Assembly: GCF_008641065.1 (NCBI RefSeq)
Contig: NZ_VTRS01000004.1
Location: 1 to 64,000, forward strand
Direction of reading: 5' to 3'
DNA length: 64,000 nucleotides
From: Rhabdaerophilum calidifontis
GTDB lineage: Bacteria > Pseudomonadota > Alphaproteobacteria > Rhizobiales > Beijerinckiaceae
The notes below the pieces were generated by a model. That model was not told where the DNA came from. It searched no databases and saw only the letters and a program-made list of their open reading frames with translations. Both the position numbers and the translations under genes were made by a program. Shown one piece after another: positions 50,073 through 59,594 of the stretch (the stretch's first letter is position 1; every line of letters starts with the position of its first letter).

Positions 50073-50436
50073 GCGCCGTTTTCTCTCCCGACATGCCCGC
50101 GCAATCGGGCTCAGCGGCATCGCGGCGCTTCTCGCGCTGGCGTCGATGGCACCGGCCTGGGGCGAGAAGCACAGGCCGCGCGGCGATGCCGCCTTCGGCG
50201 AATATCTGTCATCGCTCTGCGTGACCTGCCATCAGGCGAGCGGACAGGCCACCGCCGGCATTCCGCCGATCGTCGCCTGGCCGGAGGACCAGTTCATCGC
50301 CGTGATGCATTCCTATCGCGACAAGCAGCGCGAGAATATCGTGATGCAGAACATCGCAGCACCGCTTAGCGACGAAGAAATCGCCGCGCTCGCCGCCTAT
50401 TTCGGCGGGCTCGCCATCCGACCCAAGATCCAGTGA
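50065..50436 (+). CDS. soxE: SoxE/FccA-type small cytochrome c
   Basis: 123 residues from a TTG at 50065, overlapping the soxD stop by eight bases with AAGG before it. Signal peptide to PAWGE; one haem motif CVTCH at 52-56 in SSLCVTCHQASGQATAGIPP, followed by FIAVMHSYRDKQRENIVMQN with the axial Met, and EEIAALAAYFGG at the end. It is a single-haem class I cytochrome like the cytochrome subunit of flavocytochrome c sulfide dehydrogenase and is followed by the flavoprotein subunit. It may also serve SoxCD. Confidence 0.85.
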   Translation: MSERRFLSRHARAIGLSGIAALLALASMAPAWGEKHRPRGDAAFGEYLSSLCVTCHQASGQATAGIPPIVAWPEDQFIAVMHSYRDKQRENIVMQNIAAPLSDEEIAALAAYFGGLAIRPKIQ

Positions 50437-50475
50437 GAAGACGATGACGGGCATGAACCCGCACGGGAGGAAAAC

Positions 50476-51744
50476 ATGATCAACCGCAGACAGATCCTCG
50501 CCGGCGCCGCAGCGCTCACCGGCACGCTCGCCGCGCCGATGGTGCGGGCCCAGGGCAAGCCGCGCGTCGTGGTGGTGGGCGGCGGGGCCGGCGGCGCGAC
50601 GGCGGCGAAATACATCGCCAAGGACAGCCAGGGCGCGATCAAGGTCACCCTGGTCGAGCCGAAGGACACCTTCACCACCTGCTTCCATTCCAATCTCTAT
50701 CTCGGCGGGTTCAAGAGCTTCGACGAGATCACCCATCGCTATGACAAGCTGGCCTCGGCCTATGGAATCCGCCATGTCCGGCAATGGGCGACAGCCGTGG
50801 ACCGCAGCAAGCGCGAGATCGTGCTCGCCGATGGCAGCCGCCTCGGCTACGACCGGCTCGTCCTCGCGCCCGGCATCGACCTGAAATACGACAGCGTTCC
50901 CGGCTGGGGAAAGGATGCCGAGGAGGTGATGCCGCATGCCTGGCTCGCCGGCCCGCAGACGCAGCTGCTGCGCCGGCAACTCGACGCGGTGAAGGATGGC
51001 GGCGTGATCGTGATGATCGCACCGCCGAACCCGTTCCGCTGCCCGCCCGGCCCCTATGAGCGCGTCTCGATGATGGCGCATCAGCTCAAGGCATCCGGCC
51101 GGACGCGCGCGAAGATCTTCGTGCTCGACCCCAAGGAGAGCTTCTCGAAACAGGGGCTGTTCCAGCAGGGCTGGGAACGCCATTATCCCGGCATGGTCGA
51201 ATGGATCGGCCCGAAGGTCCATGACGGGATCAAATCGGTCGATCCGAAGACGATGACGGTCACGACCGGCTTCGAAACCTACCGGGATTGCGCGCTCGTC
51301 AATGTCATCCCCGCCCAGAGCGCCGGCAGGATCGCCCGCGATGCCGGGCTTGCGAATGCCTCGGGCTATTGCCCGATCGATCCCGAGAGCATGAAATCCA
51401 CGCTTGACCCCGCGATCTTCATCATCGGCGATGCGTCGATCGCCGGCGACATGCCGAAATCCGGCTTCTCCGCCAACAGCCAGGCCAAGGTGGCGGCGAT
51501 GGCGATCCGGGGCGAATTGACCAATTCCCGCACCTTCCCGGCGCGCTATGCCAATACCTGCTGGAGCCTGATCGCACCGGATGACACAGTGAAGGTCGGC
51601 GGCCGTTACGAGCCGAAGCCCGACAAGATCACCGCCGCCGAGACCTTCATCTCCAAGACCGACGAAACTGCGGAATACCGCCGGCAGGTCCAGCAGGAGA
51701 ATATCGGCTGGTATGCGGGCATCGTGGCCGACATGTTCACCTGA
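50476..51744 (+). CDS. soxF: SoxF/FccB, flavoprotein sulfide dehydrogenase
   Basis: 422 residues. Tat signal MINRRQILAGAAALTGTLAA. FAD-binding Rossmann fold VVVVGGGAGGATAAKYIAKD; CFHSNLYLGGFKSFDEITH and NPFRCPPGPYERVSMMAHQL; ADSEthe second FAD contact is IFIIGDASIAGDMPKSGFSA, followed by NSQAKVAAMAIRGEL. FccB/SoxF oxidises sulfide and passes electrons to its cytochrome partner. It is the last sox gene here; the stop is 20 bases from the convergent prmB. Confidence 0.93.
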   Translation: MINRRQILAGAAALTGTLAAPMVRAQGKPRVVVVGGGAGGATAAKYIAKDSQGAIKVTLVEPKDTFTTCFHSNLYLGGFKSFDEITHRYDKLASAYGIRHVRQWATAVDRSKREIVLADGSRLGYDRLVLAPGIDLKYDSVPGWGKDAEEVMPHAWLAGPQTQLLRRQLDAVKDGGVIVMIAPPNPFRCPPGPYERVSMMAHQLKASGRTRAKIFVLDPKESFSKQGLFQQGWERHYPGMVEWIGPKVHDGIKSVDPKTMTVTTGFETYRDCALVNVIPAQSAGRIARDAGLANASGYCPIDPESMKSTLDPAIFIIGDASIAGDMPKSGFSANSQAKVAAMAIRGELTNSRTFPARYANTCWSLIAPDDTVKVGGRYEPKPDKITAAETFISKTDETAEYRRQVQQENIGWYAGIVADMFT

Positions 51745-51764
51745 GGGCGGCGCCCCGGCCGGGA

Positions 51765-52715
51765 TCAGCCGGGCAGATCGGGGCGCGCGAGCCAGAACAC
51801 CTCGCCCTCGCTCTCCTCGGTGTCGAGCCAGAGGAAGGGCGTGTCGGGAAAGGCCGCCTCCAGCGCCGGGCGGCCGAGCCCCACTTCGCAGAGCAGGCCG
51901 CCGCCGGGCCGAAGCCGCGCCTTCGCGCCCGCCAGGATGCGGCGCACGATATCGAGTCCGTCCTCGCCGCCCGCCAGCGCCATTTCCGGCTCGTGGCGGA
52001 ATTCGGCCGGCAGCATGGCCATGGTCTCGCGATCGACATAGGGCGGGTTGGTGAGGATCAGATCGTAGGTCTCGTGCCCGAGCGGCGCATAGAGATCGCC
52101 CTCCAGCAGCCGGATGCGCGCCTCGAGCCCGTAATCGGCGATGTTCTCGCGCGCCAGCGCCGCCGCCTGCGGAGAGAGTTCGACGGCGTCGATCGCGGCC
52201 TCGGGGAAGGCATGCGCGGCGAGGATGGCAAGCGAGCCGCCGCCGGTGCAGAGATCGAGCACGCGCTCGACCGCGTCCGGCGCCGCCACGAGCGCCGCCG
52301 CGCCACCCGTGCCGTCGAAGAGCGGCGAGGCGAGCAGATCGGCGATGAAGGAGCGCGGCACGATCGCCCGCGGATCGGCACGGAAGGCGAAACCGCGCAG
52401 CCAGGTGCGGCCGGTGATATAGGCGGCCGGCATCCGCGTCTCGATCCGCCGGGCGATCCGCTCCCCGAGCAGCGCCTTCTCGCGCGCGGTGAGCCGGGCA
52501 TCGGCGAAGGCGTTGAAATCGTCCACCGGCAGGGACAGGCTTTCGAGGATCAGGAAGGCGGCCTCGTCGAGCGCCCGCGTGGCGCCGTGGCCGTGATGCA
52601 GCCCTGCCGCGGCGAAAGCCGAGACGGCGTAGCGCAGCACGTCACGCAGCGTCACGAGTTCGGCGATCTCGGCGCGGGGAGCGGCGGGCGGCAGCGGTTC
52701 GGACATCTGGGGCAT
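51765..52715 (-). CDS. prmB: ribosomal protein L3 glutamine methyltransferase PrmB
   Basis: 316 residues from the ATG at 52715 (another at 52706); the frame runs on upstream over the ATP-grasp promoter and was cut. N-terminal helical domain, then the SAM fold RVLDLCTGGGSLAILAAHAF, VELSPQAAALARENIADYG and the glutamine-binding ILTNPPYVD. PRSFIADLLASPLFDG and the length separate it from PrmC. It methylates the side-chain amide of a glutamine in ribosomal protein L3. Single-gene unit, convergent with soxF. Confidence 0.9.
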   Translation of the reverse strand: MPQMSEPLPPAAPRAEIAELVTLRDVLRYAVSAFAAAGLHHGHGATRALDEAAFLILESLSLPVDDFNAFADARLTAREKALLGERIARRIETRMPAAYITGRTWLRGFAFRADPRAIVPRSFIADLLASPLFDGTGGAAALVAAPDAVERVLDLCTGGGSLAILAAHAFPEAAIDAVELSPQAAALARENIADYGLEARIRLLEGDLYAPLGHETYDLILTNPPYVDRETMAMLPAEFRHEPEMALAGGEDGLDIVRRILAGAKARLRPGGGLLCEVGLGRPALEAAFPDTPFLWLDTEESEGEVFWLARPDLPG

Positions 52716-52943
52716 CGCGGATCGGGGTTGGGCGGGCATCCGGCCCGTGTCGGGCGCCGGGTATAACGGCAAATCGGCCGGCCGACCAAGGGCGGCATTG
52801 TATTCGGCGCCGCTTGCCGCACAATGCGGTGCACGAGGACACAGGCGGCGCCCGCCGGCAACCGGCGGGGCCTTTGGCCCGGCGCTTGCTGCTTCCTCTT
52901 GGCCGACGCGACAACAACCCGCGCGGCATCGGGGAGGGATGGA

Positions 52944-54431
52944 ATGGCAGGCCCGGCGGCGTTCGACGAAATGGGCGGGATCGATGCTCCACCGCGGCCG
53001 GCCTATGCCGAGATCGCGGCCTGGTTCCGTGAGGCGAGCCCCGACATGATTGCCAACCGCAAGGCGGAGGCCGAGGCGTTCTTCCGGCGCATCGGCATCA
53101 CCTTCGCGGTCTATGGCGACGAGGAGGGCGCCGAGCGCATCATCCCCTTCGACATCCTGCCGCGCATCCTCTCGGCGACGGAATGGCAGCGCCTCGCCGA
53201 GGGGCTCGAACAGCGCGTGCAGGCGCTCAACGCCTTCATCGGCGACGTTTACGGCGCGCGCGAGATCGTCCGGGCAGGAATCGTACCCGAGGATCTCATC
53301 CTCGCCAACCCCGCCTTCCGGCCGGAAATGACGCGAATCCGCCCGGCCAAGGGGCTCTACTGCCATGTGGCGGGGATCGATCTCGTGCGGACGGGGCCGG
53401 AATGCTTCCACGTGCTCGAGGACAATTGTCGCACCCCCTCCGGCGTCTCCTACATGATGGAGAACCGCGAGGCGATGCTGCGCCTCTTCCCCGAATTGTT
53501 CTCAAAACTGCGGGTCAAGCCGGTCGATCAATATCCCGAGGACCTGCATGCCACGCTGCGCTCGCTGGCGCCGGCGACATCCCCGGGCGAGCCGACCGTG
53601 GTGGTGCTGACGCCGGGGCCCTACAATTCCGCCTATTACGAGCATTCCTTCCTCGCCGACCGCATGGGCGTGGAACTCGTCGAGGGCCGAGACCTCTTCG
53701 TGCGCGGCAACATCGTCTACATGCGCACGACGGAAGGGCCGCAGCGCGTCGACGTGATCTACCGCCGCATCGACGACGAATATCTCGATCCCCTCGCCTT
53801 CCGGCCGGATTCGACCCTCGGCGTGCCGGGGCTGATGTCTGCCTACAAGGCAGGCAATGTGACGCTGACGAATGCAGTGGGCACCGGCGTCGCCGACGAC
53901 AAGGCGATCTATTCCTACATGCCGGAAATCGTCCGCTTCTTCACGGGGCGGGATCCGATCCTCGCCAATGTCGAAACCTGGCGCTGCCGGGAGCCTGCGG
54001 CGCTCGATCACGTGCTCGCCAATCTCGCCAAGCTGGTCGTCAAGGAGGTCAACGGGTCCGGCGGCTACGGCATGCTCGTCGGCCCGCACGCGACCAGGGC
54101 GCAATGCGAGGCCTTCGCGGCGAAGATCCGCGCCAATCCCGAGAATTACATCGCCCAGCCGACGCTCGCGCTCTCGACCGTGCCCGCCTATGTCGAGGAG
54201 GGGCTCGCGCCGCGCCATGTCGATCTCCGGCCCTTCGTGCTGACGGGGGCGGACCGCGTGCGCATCGTGCCCGGCGGGCTTACGCGCGTCGCGCTCAAGA
54301 AGGGCTCGCTGGTCGTCAATTCCAGCCAGGGCGGCGGCACCAAGGACACATGGGTGCTGGAAACCGATCCGCCGGAAGCGGGGCCGGGCGCGGATGCCCC
54401 GGCGCCCGCGCAAAACCAGACGAACGGGTGA
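52944..54431 (+). CDS. circularly permuted ATP-grasp protein of the Anbu operon
   Basis: 495 residues from the ATG at 52944, with GGGGAGGG before it. SPDMIANRKAEAEAFFRRIG, then TFAVYGDEEGAERIIPFDIL, VLEDNCRTPSGVSYMMENRE and VVKEVNGSGGYGMLVGPHAT identify the type 2 circularly permuted ATP-grasp family (formerly DUF404/407). Such enzymes form amide bonds using ATP. With alpha-E, transglutaminase and Anbu genes it forms a conserved set thought to make and break a peptide tag or peptide of unknown sequence. First gene of the operon. Confidence 0.92.
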   Translation: MAGPAAFDEMGGIDAPPRPAYAEIAAWFREASPDMIANRKAEAEAFFRRIGITFAVYGDEEGAERIIPFDILPRILSATEWQRLAEGLEQRVQALNAFIGDVYGAREIVRAGIVPEDLILANPAFRPEMTRIRPAKGLYCHVAGIDLVRTGPECFHVLEDNCRTPSGVSYMMENREAMLRLFPELFSKLRVKPVDQYPEDLHATLRSLAPATSPGEPTVVVLTPGPYNSAYYEHSFLADRMGVELVEGRDLFVRGNIVYMRTTEGPQRVDVIYRRIDDEYLDPLAFRPDSTLGVPGLMSAYKAGNVTLTNAVGTGVADDKAIYSYMPEIVRFFTGRDPILANVETWRCREPAALDHVLANLAKLVVKEVNGSGGYGMLVGPHATRAQCEAFAAKIRANPENYIAQPTLALSTVPAYVEEGLAPRHVDLRPFVLTGADRVRIVPGGLTRVALKKGSLVVNSSQGGGTKDTWVLETDPPEAGPGADAPAPAQNQTNG

Positions 54432-54441
54432 GGGAACGGCC

Positions 54442-55383
54442 ATGCTCGCCCGGACCGCCGACAATCTCTACTGGCTTTCCCGCTATGTCGAGCGCGCGGA
54501 AAGCCTCGCGCGCATCCTCGACGTGGCGCTGCGCCTCGCCACCCTGCCCTCGGCCTATGCCGGCACCTCCAACGAATGGGAGAGCGCCATCGCCACGGCC
54601 ACCTGCCGCGACCTGTTCTATGAGACGCATGCCGAGGCGACCCAGGCCGCCGTCACCCGCTTCCTGATCGCGGGGCCGACGAACCCCTCCTCGATCCGCA
54701 CCTGCATCGAGACGGCGCGCAACAATGCCCGCGCCGTGCGGACGGCGATCACCACCGAGATGTGGGAGATCCTCAACGAGGCGTGGAACGACATCAAGCG
54801 GCTCAAATTCGAAAGCCTCAACTCGAAGGATCTCGCGAGATTTCTCGCCTATGTGCGCGAGGTCTCGCTGCGCTTCGACGGCGCCGCCTACCGAACCATG
54901 CTGCGCACCGACCATTTCTGGTTCCAGCGGCTCGGCATGTTCGTCGAGCGCGCGGATACGACCGCGCGGCTTCTCGACGTCAAATACCACGTGCTGCTGC
55001 CGGAGGCGGAGCCGGTGGGCGGCGGGCTCGATTATTTCCAATGGTCGGCGCTGCTGCGCGCGGTCTCGGCGCTCAATTCCTACCACCTGATCTACCGGCA
55101 GGGCATCAAGCCCTGGCTGGTGGCGGATTTCCTGATCCTCAAGCCGGAGCAGCCGCGCTCGCTGATCTTCTCCTACGAGAACCTGAACCGCGTGCTCGAC
55201 CTGCTGGCCGACCGCTACGGCCGCCAGGGGCCGAGCCAGCGCCTCGCGTGGCAGATCTATGCCGGGCTCCAGAACCAGGACGGCGACACCCTGTTCCAGA
55301 CCGGTCTGCACGAGTTCCTGGGCCAGTTCATCGCGGATAACAACCGGCTGGGGCTCGCGATCAGCGAGCAATACCTGCAATAA
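54442..55383 (+). CDS. alpha-E domain protein
   Basis: 313 residues from the ATG at 54442, ten bases after the ATP-grasp gene. MLARTADNLYWLSRYVERAE is the signature of the alpha-E (DUF403) family, an all-helical fold; RFDGAAYRTMLRTDHFWFQR and LGMFVERADTTARLLDVKYH form a second repeat of the same motif. It always accompanies the ATP-grasp protein and is presumed to be its partner, perhaps a scaffold or second catalytic part. No export signal. Confidence 0.93.
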   Translation: MLARTADNLYWLSRYVERAESLARILDVALRLATLPSAYAGTSNEWESAIATATCRDLFYETHAEATQAAVTRFLIAGPTNPSSIRTCIETARNNARAVRTAITTEMWEILNEAWNDIKRLKFESLNSKDLARFLAYVREVSLRFDGAAYRTMLRTDHFWFQRLGMFVERADTTARLLDVKYHVLLPEAEPVGGGLDYFQWSALLRAVSALNSYHLIYRQGIKPWLVADFLILKPEQPRSLIFSYENLNRVLDLLADRYGRQGPSQRLAWQIYAGLQNQDGDTLFQTGLHEFLGQFIADNNRLGLAISEQYLQ

Positions 55384-55409
55384 TCGGCCTGACAACCGGA
55401 ACCGGCGCG

Positions 55410-56240
55410 ATGCGGCTGAAGCTCAGGCACGAAACCACCTATGAATACGCAACGCCGGCGCGCGGCGCGATCCAGATCCTGCGGCTGACCCCGCGCAATC
55501 ACGATGCGCAGTTCGTCCGCCGCTGGCGCGTCGAGATCGACGCCGATGGCCGGCTCGACCGCGACGAGGATGCCTATGGCAACATCACCCATACCTTCTC
55601 GATCGACGGGCCGCTGCATGCCCTGCGGGTGCTCGTCGATGGCGAGATCGATGTCGAGGCCAGCGCCGGCATGGTCCGCGGGGCGTTCGAGCGCTTTCCC
55701 GTCTCCTATTGGGCCGGCGCCACGCGGCTGACCGAGGCCGACCCGGCCATCGCCGGCTTCGCCGCCGATCTCGCAAGCCAGGAGGGTGGCGACCGCTTCG
55801 CCTTCCTCCACCGGCTCGTGGCGGCAATCTATGCGGATTTCACCTTCGATCTCGACGAAACCCATGCCGCGACGACCGCGATCGAGGCCTTCTCGTCGCG
55901 CAAGGGTGTCTGCCAGGATTTCGCGCATGTCTTCATCGCGGCGGCACGGTCGCGCGGCATCCCGGCGCGCTATGTCTCGGGCTATTTCTTCCGCTCCGAT
56001 ACCGTGGAGCAGGAAGCCGGCCATGCCTGGGCCGAGGCATATGTGCCGGAGATCGGCTGGATCGCCTTCGACCCCACGCATGGTATCTGCGCCGACGAGC
56101 GCTTCATCCGGCTCGCGATCGGGCGCGATTACCTCGAGGCCGCGCCGATCCGCGGCTCGCGTCTCGGCGGTCTCGGCGAGGCCATGGCGGTTTCGGTCAC
56201 GCTCAGCGCCGCCACGCGGGCGCATGCCGCCCAGCAATGA
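55410..56240 (+). CDS. transglutaminase-like protein of the Anbu operon
   Basis: 276 residues. An N-terminal beta domain starting MRLKLRHETTYEYATPARGA is followed by the transglutaminase core with the full triad: Cys in SSRKGVCQDFAHVFIAAARS, His in EAGHAWAEAYVPEIGWIAFD, and Asp in DPTHGIC. The fold here is more likely a peptidase or amidase than a cross-linker. No signal peptide, so it is cytoplasmic like its operon partners. It may act on the product of the ATP-grasp enzyme. Confidence 0.92.
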   Translation: MRLKLRHETTYEYATPARGAIQILRLTPRNHDAQFVRRWRVEIDADGRLDRDEDAYGNITHTFSIDGPLHALRVLVDGEIDVEASAGMVRGAFERFPVSYWAGATRLTEADPAIAGFAADLASQEGGDRFAFLHRLVAAIYADFTFDLDETHAATTAIEAFSSRKGVCQDFAHVFIAAARSRGIPARYVSGYFFRSDTVEQEAGHAWAEAYVPEIGWIAFDPTHGICADERFIRLAIGRDYLEAAPIRGSRLGGLGEAMAVSVTLSAATRAHAAQQ

Positions 56241-56316
56241 GGGGCGCTGCGGCCGGCTTCCTTCGCCCGCGCGGCTGCCGTAAAGAGGCGCCGATGCGAC
56301 CAATGCCGGAACAGCC

Positions 56317-57066
56317 ATGACCTATTGCGTCGGAATTCTCACCGAGGCCGGGCTCGTGATGATCGCCGATACCCGTACCAATGCCGGGCTCGACAACATC
56401 GCGACCTTCCGCAAGCTCCACATCTTCCGCGAGCCGGGGCGCAAGCTGTTCGCGCTCGCCACCGCCGGCAATCTCGGCTTCACCCAATCGGTGATCTCGA
56501 TCCTGCGCGAGGGGCTCGAGCGCGCGGACGGGCGCAAGGAGACGCTGCTTGACCAGGCATCGATGTTCGAAGCCGCGCAGTTCGTCGGCGAGGTGATCCG
56601 CCATGTCCACCGCGTCGATGGCGCGGCGATCGAACAATACGGGTCCTCCGTCGAGGTCTCGATGCTGCTCGGCGGCCAGATCGCCGGGCAGAGCCTGCGG
56701 CTCTTCATGCTCTATCGCGCCGGCAATTTCATCGAGGCGACGCCCGACACACCCTATCTCCAGATCGGCGAGCACAAATACGGCAAGCCGATCCTCGACC
56801 GGGCCGTGACGCATCGCAGCGAGCTTTATGACGTGCTCAAGCTCGGCCTGATCTCGATGGATTCGACCATGCGCTCCAATCTCGGCGTCGGGCTGCCGAT
56901 CGATATCCTTGTCTTGCGCCGCGATGCGCTCGTCCCCGAAGTCGAGCACCGGATCGATGCCGGAGAGCCCTATTTCCACGATCTGCGCGAGCGCTGGTCG
57001 GCCGCCCTGCGCAAGGCCCACAACGATATCCCGCCTCCGCCCTACGGGCCGAACGCGAAGCCCTGA
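56317..57066 (+). CDS. Anbu (bacterial proteasome-like peptidase)
   Basis: 249 residues. [20 protein letters not shown] is the Anbu start: once Met is removed, Thr1 is the N-terminal nucleophile of the proteasome/HslV fold, and the acidic residue in ADTRTNAG and a lysine in FRKLHIF fill the other catalytic places. [20 protein letters not shown] and [20 protein letters not shown] follow. Anbu assembles into open ring or helical particles; its substrate is unknown. It closes the four-gene operon, 76 bases after the transglutaminase gene; dapE follows in 44 bases. Confidence 0.93.
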   Translation: MTYCVGILTEAGLVMIADTRTNAGLDNIATFRKLHIFREPGRKLFALATAGNLGFTQSVISILREGLERADGRKETLLDQASMFEAAQFVGEVIRHVHRVDGAAIEQYGSSVEVSMLLGGQIAGQSLRLFMLYRAGNFIEATPDTPYLQIGEHKYGKPILDRAVTHRSELYDVLKLGLISMDSTMRSNLGVGLPIDILVLRRDALVPEVEHRIDAGEPYFHDLRERWSAALRKAHNDIPPPPYGPNAKP

Positions 57067-57110
57067 ACCATGCCCTGCCTTCCCGATGCCCTCATGAGCG
57101 GAAGCCCGCG

Positions 57111-58274
57111 ATGACCGAATTGTCCCGCGCCGCGCGCATGACGCGCGATCTCGTCGCCTGCCCCTCCGTCACGCCCGCGGAGGGCGGCGCGTTGGCGCTG
57201 ATCGAAGGCTGGCTCGCCCCCTATGGCTTCGCGGTCCATCGTCCGGTCTTCTCCGGTTCGGACAGCTATCCGGTCGAGAACCTCTATGCCCGGATCGGCG
57301 CGGGCCCCTGCCTCGTCTTCGCCGGGCATACCGATGTCGTGCCGCCGGGCGATGCGGCGGGCTGGCTCCATCCGCCCTTCTCCGGCGCGGTGTTCGGCGG
57401 CGCGATCCATGGCCGCGGCGCGCAGGACATGAAGGCGGGCGTTGCCGCCGCGCTCGCCGCCGTTCTCGACCATCTCGACCGGCACGGGGCGCCGGAGCGG
57501 CATGCCATCGCCTTCCTGATCACCGGCGACGAGGAGGCCGATGCCGTCAACGGCACGGCGAAGCTGCTCGAATGGGCGAAGGCACGCGGTGAACGTTTCG
57601 ATGCCTGCCTGCTCGGCGAGCCGACCAATCCCCGCGCCATGGGCGACATGATGAAGATCGGCCGGCGCGGCTCGCTGTCCGGCGATCTCACCGTGGAGGG
57701 GGTGCAGGGGCATGTCGCCTATCCGCAACTCGCCCGCAACCCGATCGACGGGCTGGTGCGGCTGATGACGGCGCTCAAGGCGATGCCGCTCGATGCCGGC
57801 ACGCCGCATTTCCTGCCCTCCAACCTTGAATTCACCTCGGTCGACGTCGGCAACGCGGCGCGCAACGTGATCCCGGCCCGCGCGGTGGCGAAGTTCAACA
57901 TCCGCTTCAACGATCGCTGGACCAGCGCGAGCCTCGCGGCCGAGCTGCGCCGCCGGCTCGATGCCGTGAACGACGCGCCCGATTTCACGCTCGTCTGTCA
58001 CCCCACCAATGCCGAGGCCTTCCTCACCGCGCCCGGCCCCTTCGTCGAGCTGGTCGCGCGCGCGGTGGAAGCCGAGACCGGCCGCCGCCCGGAGCTTTCC
58101 ACCACCGGCGGCACCTCCGATGCGCGCTTCATCCAGGCCCATTGCCCGGTGGTGGAATTCGGAACCGTCGGCGACACGATGCACAAGGTCAACGAGCGCG
58201 TGGCGATCGCCGATATCGACACGCTGACGGCCATCTATGGCCGGGTGATCCGCGCCTTCCTCAAGGGGAACTGA
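57111..58274 (+). CDS. dapE: succinyl-diaminopimelate desuccinylase
   Basis: 387 residues of the M20 family. Metal and catalytic sites: [13 protein letters not shown] (His, Asp), [13 protein letters not shown] (Asp), [14 protein letters not shown] (the EE pair), LLGEPTN, and the late [29 protein letters not shown] is the DapE start. It hydrolyses N-succinyl-LL-diaminopimelate in lysine and cell-wall synthesis, using two zinc ions. It may be read through from the Anbu operon or have its own promoter. Confidence 0.95.
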   Translation: MTELSRAARMTRDLVACPSVTPAEGGALALIEGWLAPYGFAVHRPVFSGSDSYPVENLYARIGAGPCLVFAGHTDVVPPGDAAGWLHPPFSGAVFGGAIHGRGAQDMKAGVAAALAAVLDHLDRHGAPERHAIAFLITGDEEADAVNGTAKLLEWAKARGERFDACLLGEPTNPRAMGDMMKIGRRGSLSGDLTVEGVQGHVAYPQLARNPIDGLVRLMTALKAMPLDAGTPHFLPSNLEFTSVDVGNAARNVIPARAVAKFNIRFNDRWTSASLAAELRRRLDAVNDAPDFTLVCHPTNAEAFLTAPGPFVELVARAVEAETGRRPELSTTGGTSDARFIQAHCPVVEFGTVGDTMHKVNERVAIADIDTLTAIYGRVIRAFLKGN

Positions 58275-58290
58275 GCAGGCCGGACGGCCC

Positions 58291-59499
58291 TCAGCCTGCC
58301 GGACGGCGGAACGGCAGCGCCGTGGCCGCGCCGGCCTCCACGCCCTGCGGCGCAGCGATCGGGGCCGTTTCTTCCGCGCCGCCGAAATCGAGCTGCTCGA
58401 TCCGGTCGCCGCGTCGCACGACCTTGTCGGCCGAAATCGTGATGCCCGCGACATCCTCCTGCGCCTGCCGGAAATGCTGTTCGAGCTTGCCCGCGCGCTC
58501 GGCAAGGCGACGGACATCCTCGACAAGCCGGCCGATCTCGCTCTGGATCAGCCGCGCCTGCTCGCGCACGGCGGCATCACGCACGATCGAGAGCGCGACC
58601 TGCACCGCCATCATCAGCAGCGAAGGCGAGACGATGATCACCCGCGCGCGATGCGCCTTCTGCACCACATCCTCGAAGCGCTCGCTGAGTTCGGCGTAGA
58701 TGCCCTCGGAGGGCACGAACAGCAGCGCGATATCCTGCGTCTCGCCCGGCAGCAGGTATTTGTCGGCAATATCGCGGATATGAGCGCCGAGATCGGCGCG
58801 CACGCGCTTCTCCGCCGCCGCCCGCGCCTCATCCCCCGTCGCCGCGCGCAGGGCCGCGAAGCCCTCGAGCGGAAATTTGGCGTCGATCACCAGCGGCCGG
58901 TCATCCCCCGGCAGGTCGATCACGCAATCCGGCCGAGCCCGATTGGTGAGCGTCGCCTGGAAGCGATAGGCCTTGGCGGGCAGCGCGTCGCGGATGATCG
59001 CCTCCATCCGCCCCTGACCATAGGCGCCGCGCGCCTGCTTGTCGGCGAGCACGGCCTTGAAGCTCAGGACCTCGCTCGTCAGGCCTTTCAGGTCGGCCTG
59101 GGCGGCGTCGATGACCGCGAGGCGCTCGTTAAGCCTGCCGAGCGTTTCGGCATGGCGGTTCTGGAATTCGCCAAGCGATTGCGTCGTCGCCGCGCGCACG
59201 GAATCGAGCCTTTCGCTCAGCAGGCGCGCGAGATCCGCCTGCCGGGCGCCGAAGATCTCGGCCAGCGCCTGCATGCGTCCGGTCATCTCGGCCTGGATCT
59301 GGTTCATCGCAGCGACCTTGTCGTCCAGCTCGCGCTGGCGTTCGGCCGCGGCCGCGGCCTCCAGCGCCCGGCGGCGGGCGGCGCCGGCATTCTGCCAGAG
59401 GAGCGCGACGAGCAGGACGAGCGCCAGCGCCCCTGCGGCAACGAAGGCATGAAGCGCGGAAATAGGCGTGCCGCCGATGACAAGGAGAATTTGATCCAT
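58291..59499 (-). CDS. rmuC: RmuC, DNA recombination protein
   Basis: 402 residues. One N-terminal membrane helix (ALHAFVAAGALALVLLVALL), a coiled coil of about 110 residues (AAAAERQRELDDKVAAMNQI), and the nuclease-like RmuC domain with GAYGQGRMEAIIRDALPAKA, DCVIDLPGDDRPLVIDAKFP and LFVPSEGIYAELSERF. RmuC limits recombination at short inverted repeats. Its promoter region holds a GTTC-N7-GTTC LexA site, which would put it under SOS control. Divergent from def. Confidence 0.92.
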   Translation of the reverse strand: MDQILLVIGGTPISALHAFVAAGALALVLLVALLWQNAGAARRRALEAAAAAERQRELDDKVAAMNQIQAEMTGRMQALAEIFGARQADLARLLSERLDSVRAATTQSLGEFQNRHAETLGRLNERLAVIDAAQADLKGLTSEVLSFKAVLADKQARGAYGQGRMEAIIRDALPAKAYRFQATLTNRARPDCVIDLPGDDRPLVIDAKFPLEGFAALRAATGDEARAAAEKRVRADLGAHIRDIADKYLLPGETQDIALLFVPSEGIYAELSERFEDVVQKAHRARVIIVSPSLLMMAVQVALSIVRDAAVREQARLIQSEIGRLVEDVRRLAERAGKLEQHFRQAQEDVAGITISADKVVRRGDRIEQLDFGGAEETAPIAAPQGVEAGAATALPFRRPAG

Positions 59500-59526
59500 G
59501 CCGGAAACCCTATCCGATTCTCTTTA

Positions 59527-59541
59527 GAACATAATAAGAAC
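59527..59541 (-). promoter_or_regulatory. LexA box between rmuC and def
   Basis: The minus strand reads GTTC-TTATTAT-GTTC, an exact match to the direct-repeat LexA site of alphaproteobacteria (GTTC-N7-GTTC). It is 27 bases before the rmuC ATG and 53 before def, and its TATTAT spacer could be the rmuC -10. Repression by LexA with induction by DNA damage is the likely meaning. Confidence 0.75.
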
Positions 59542-59594
59542 ATATTGACCCGCCCTCCGGCAATGCCTATGTCGGTCGGTCAGAAAGCGAAGCC

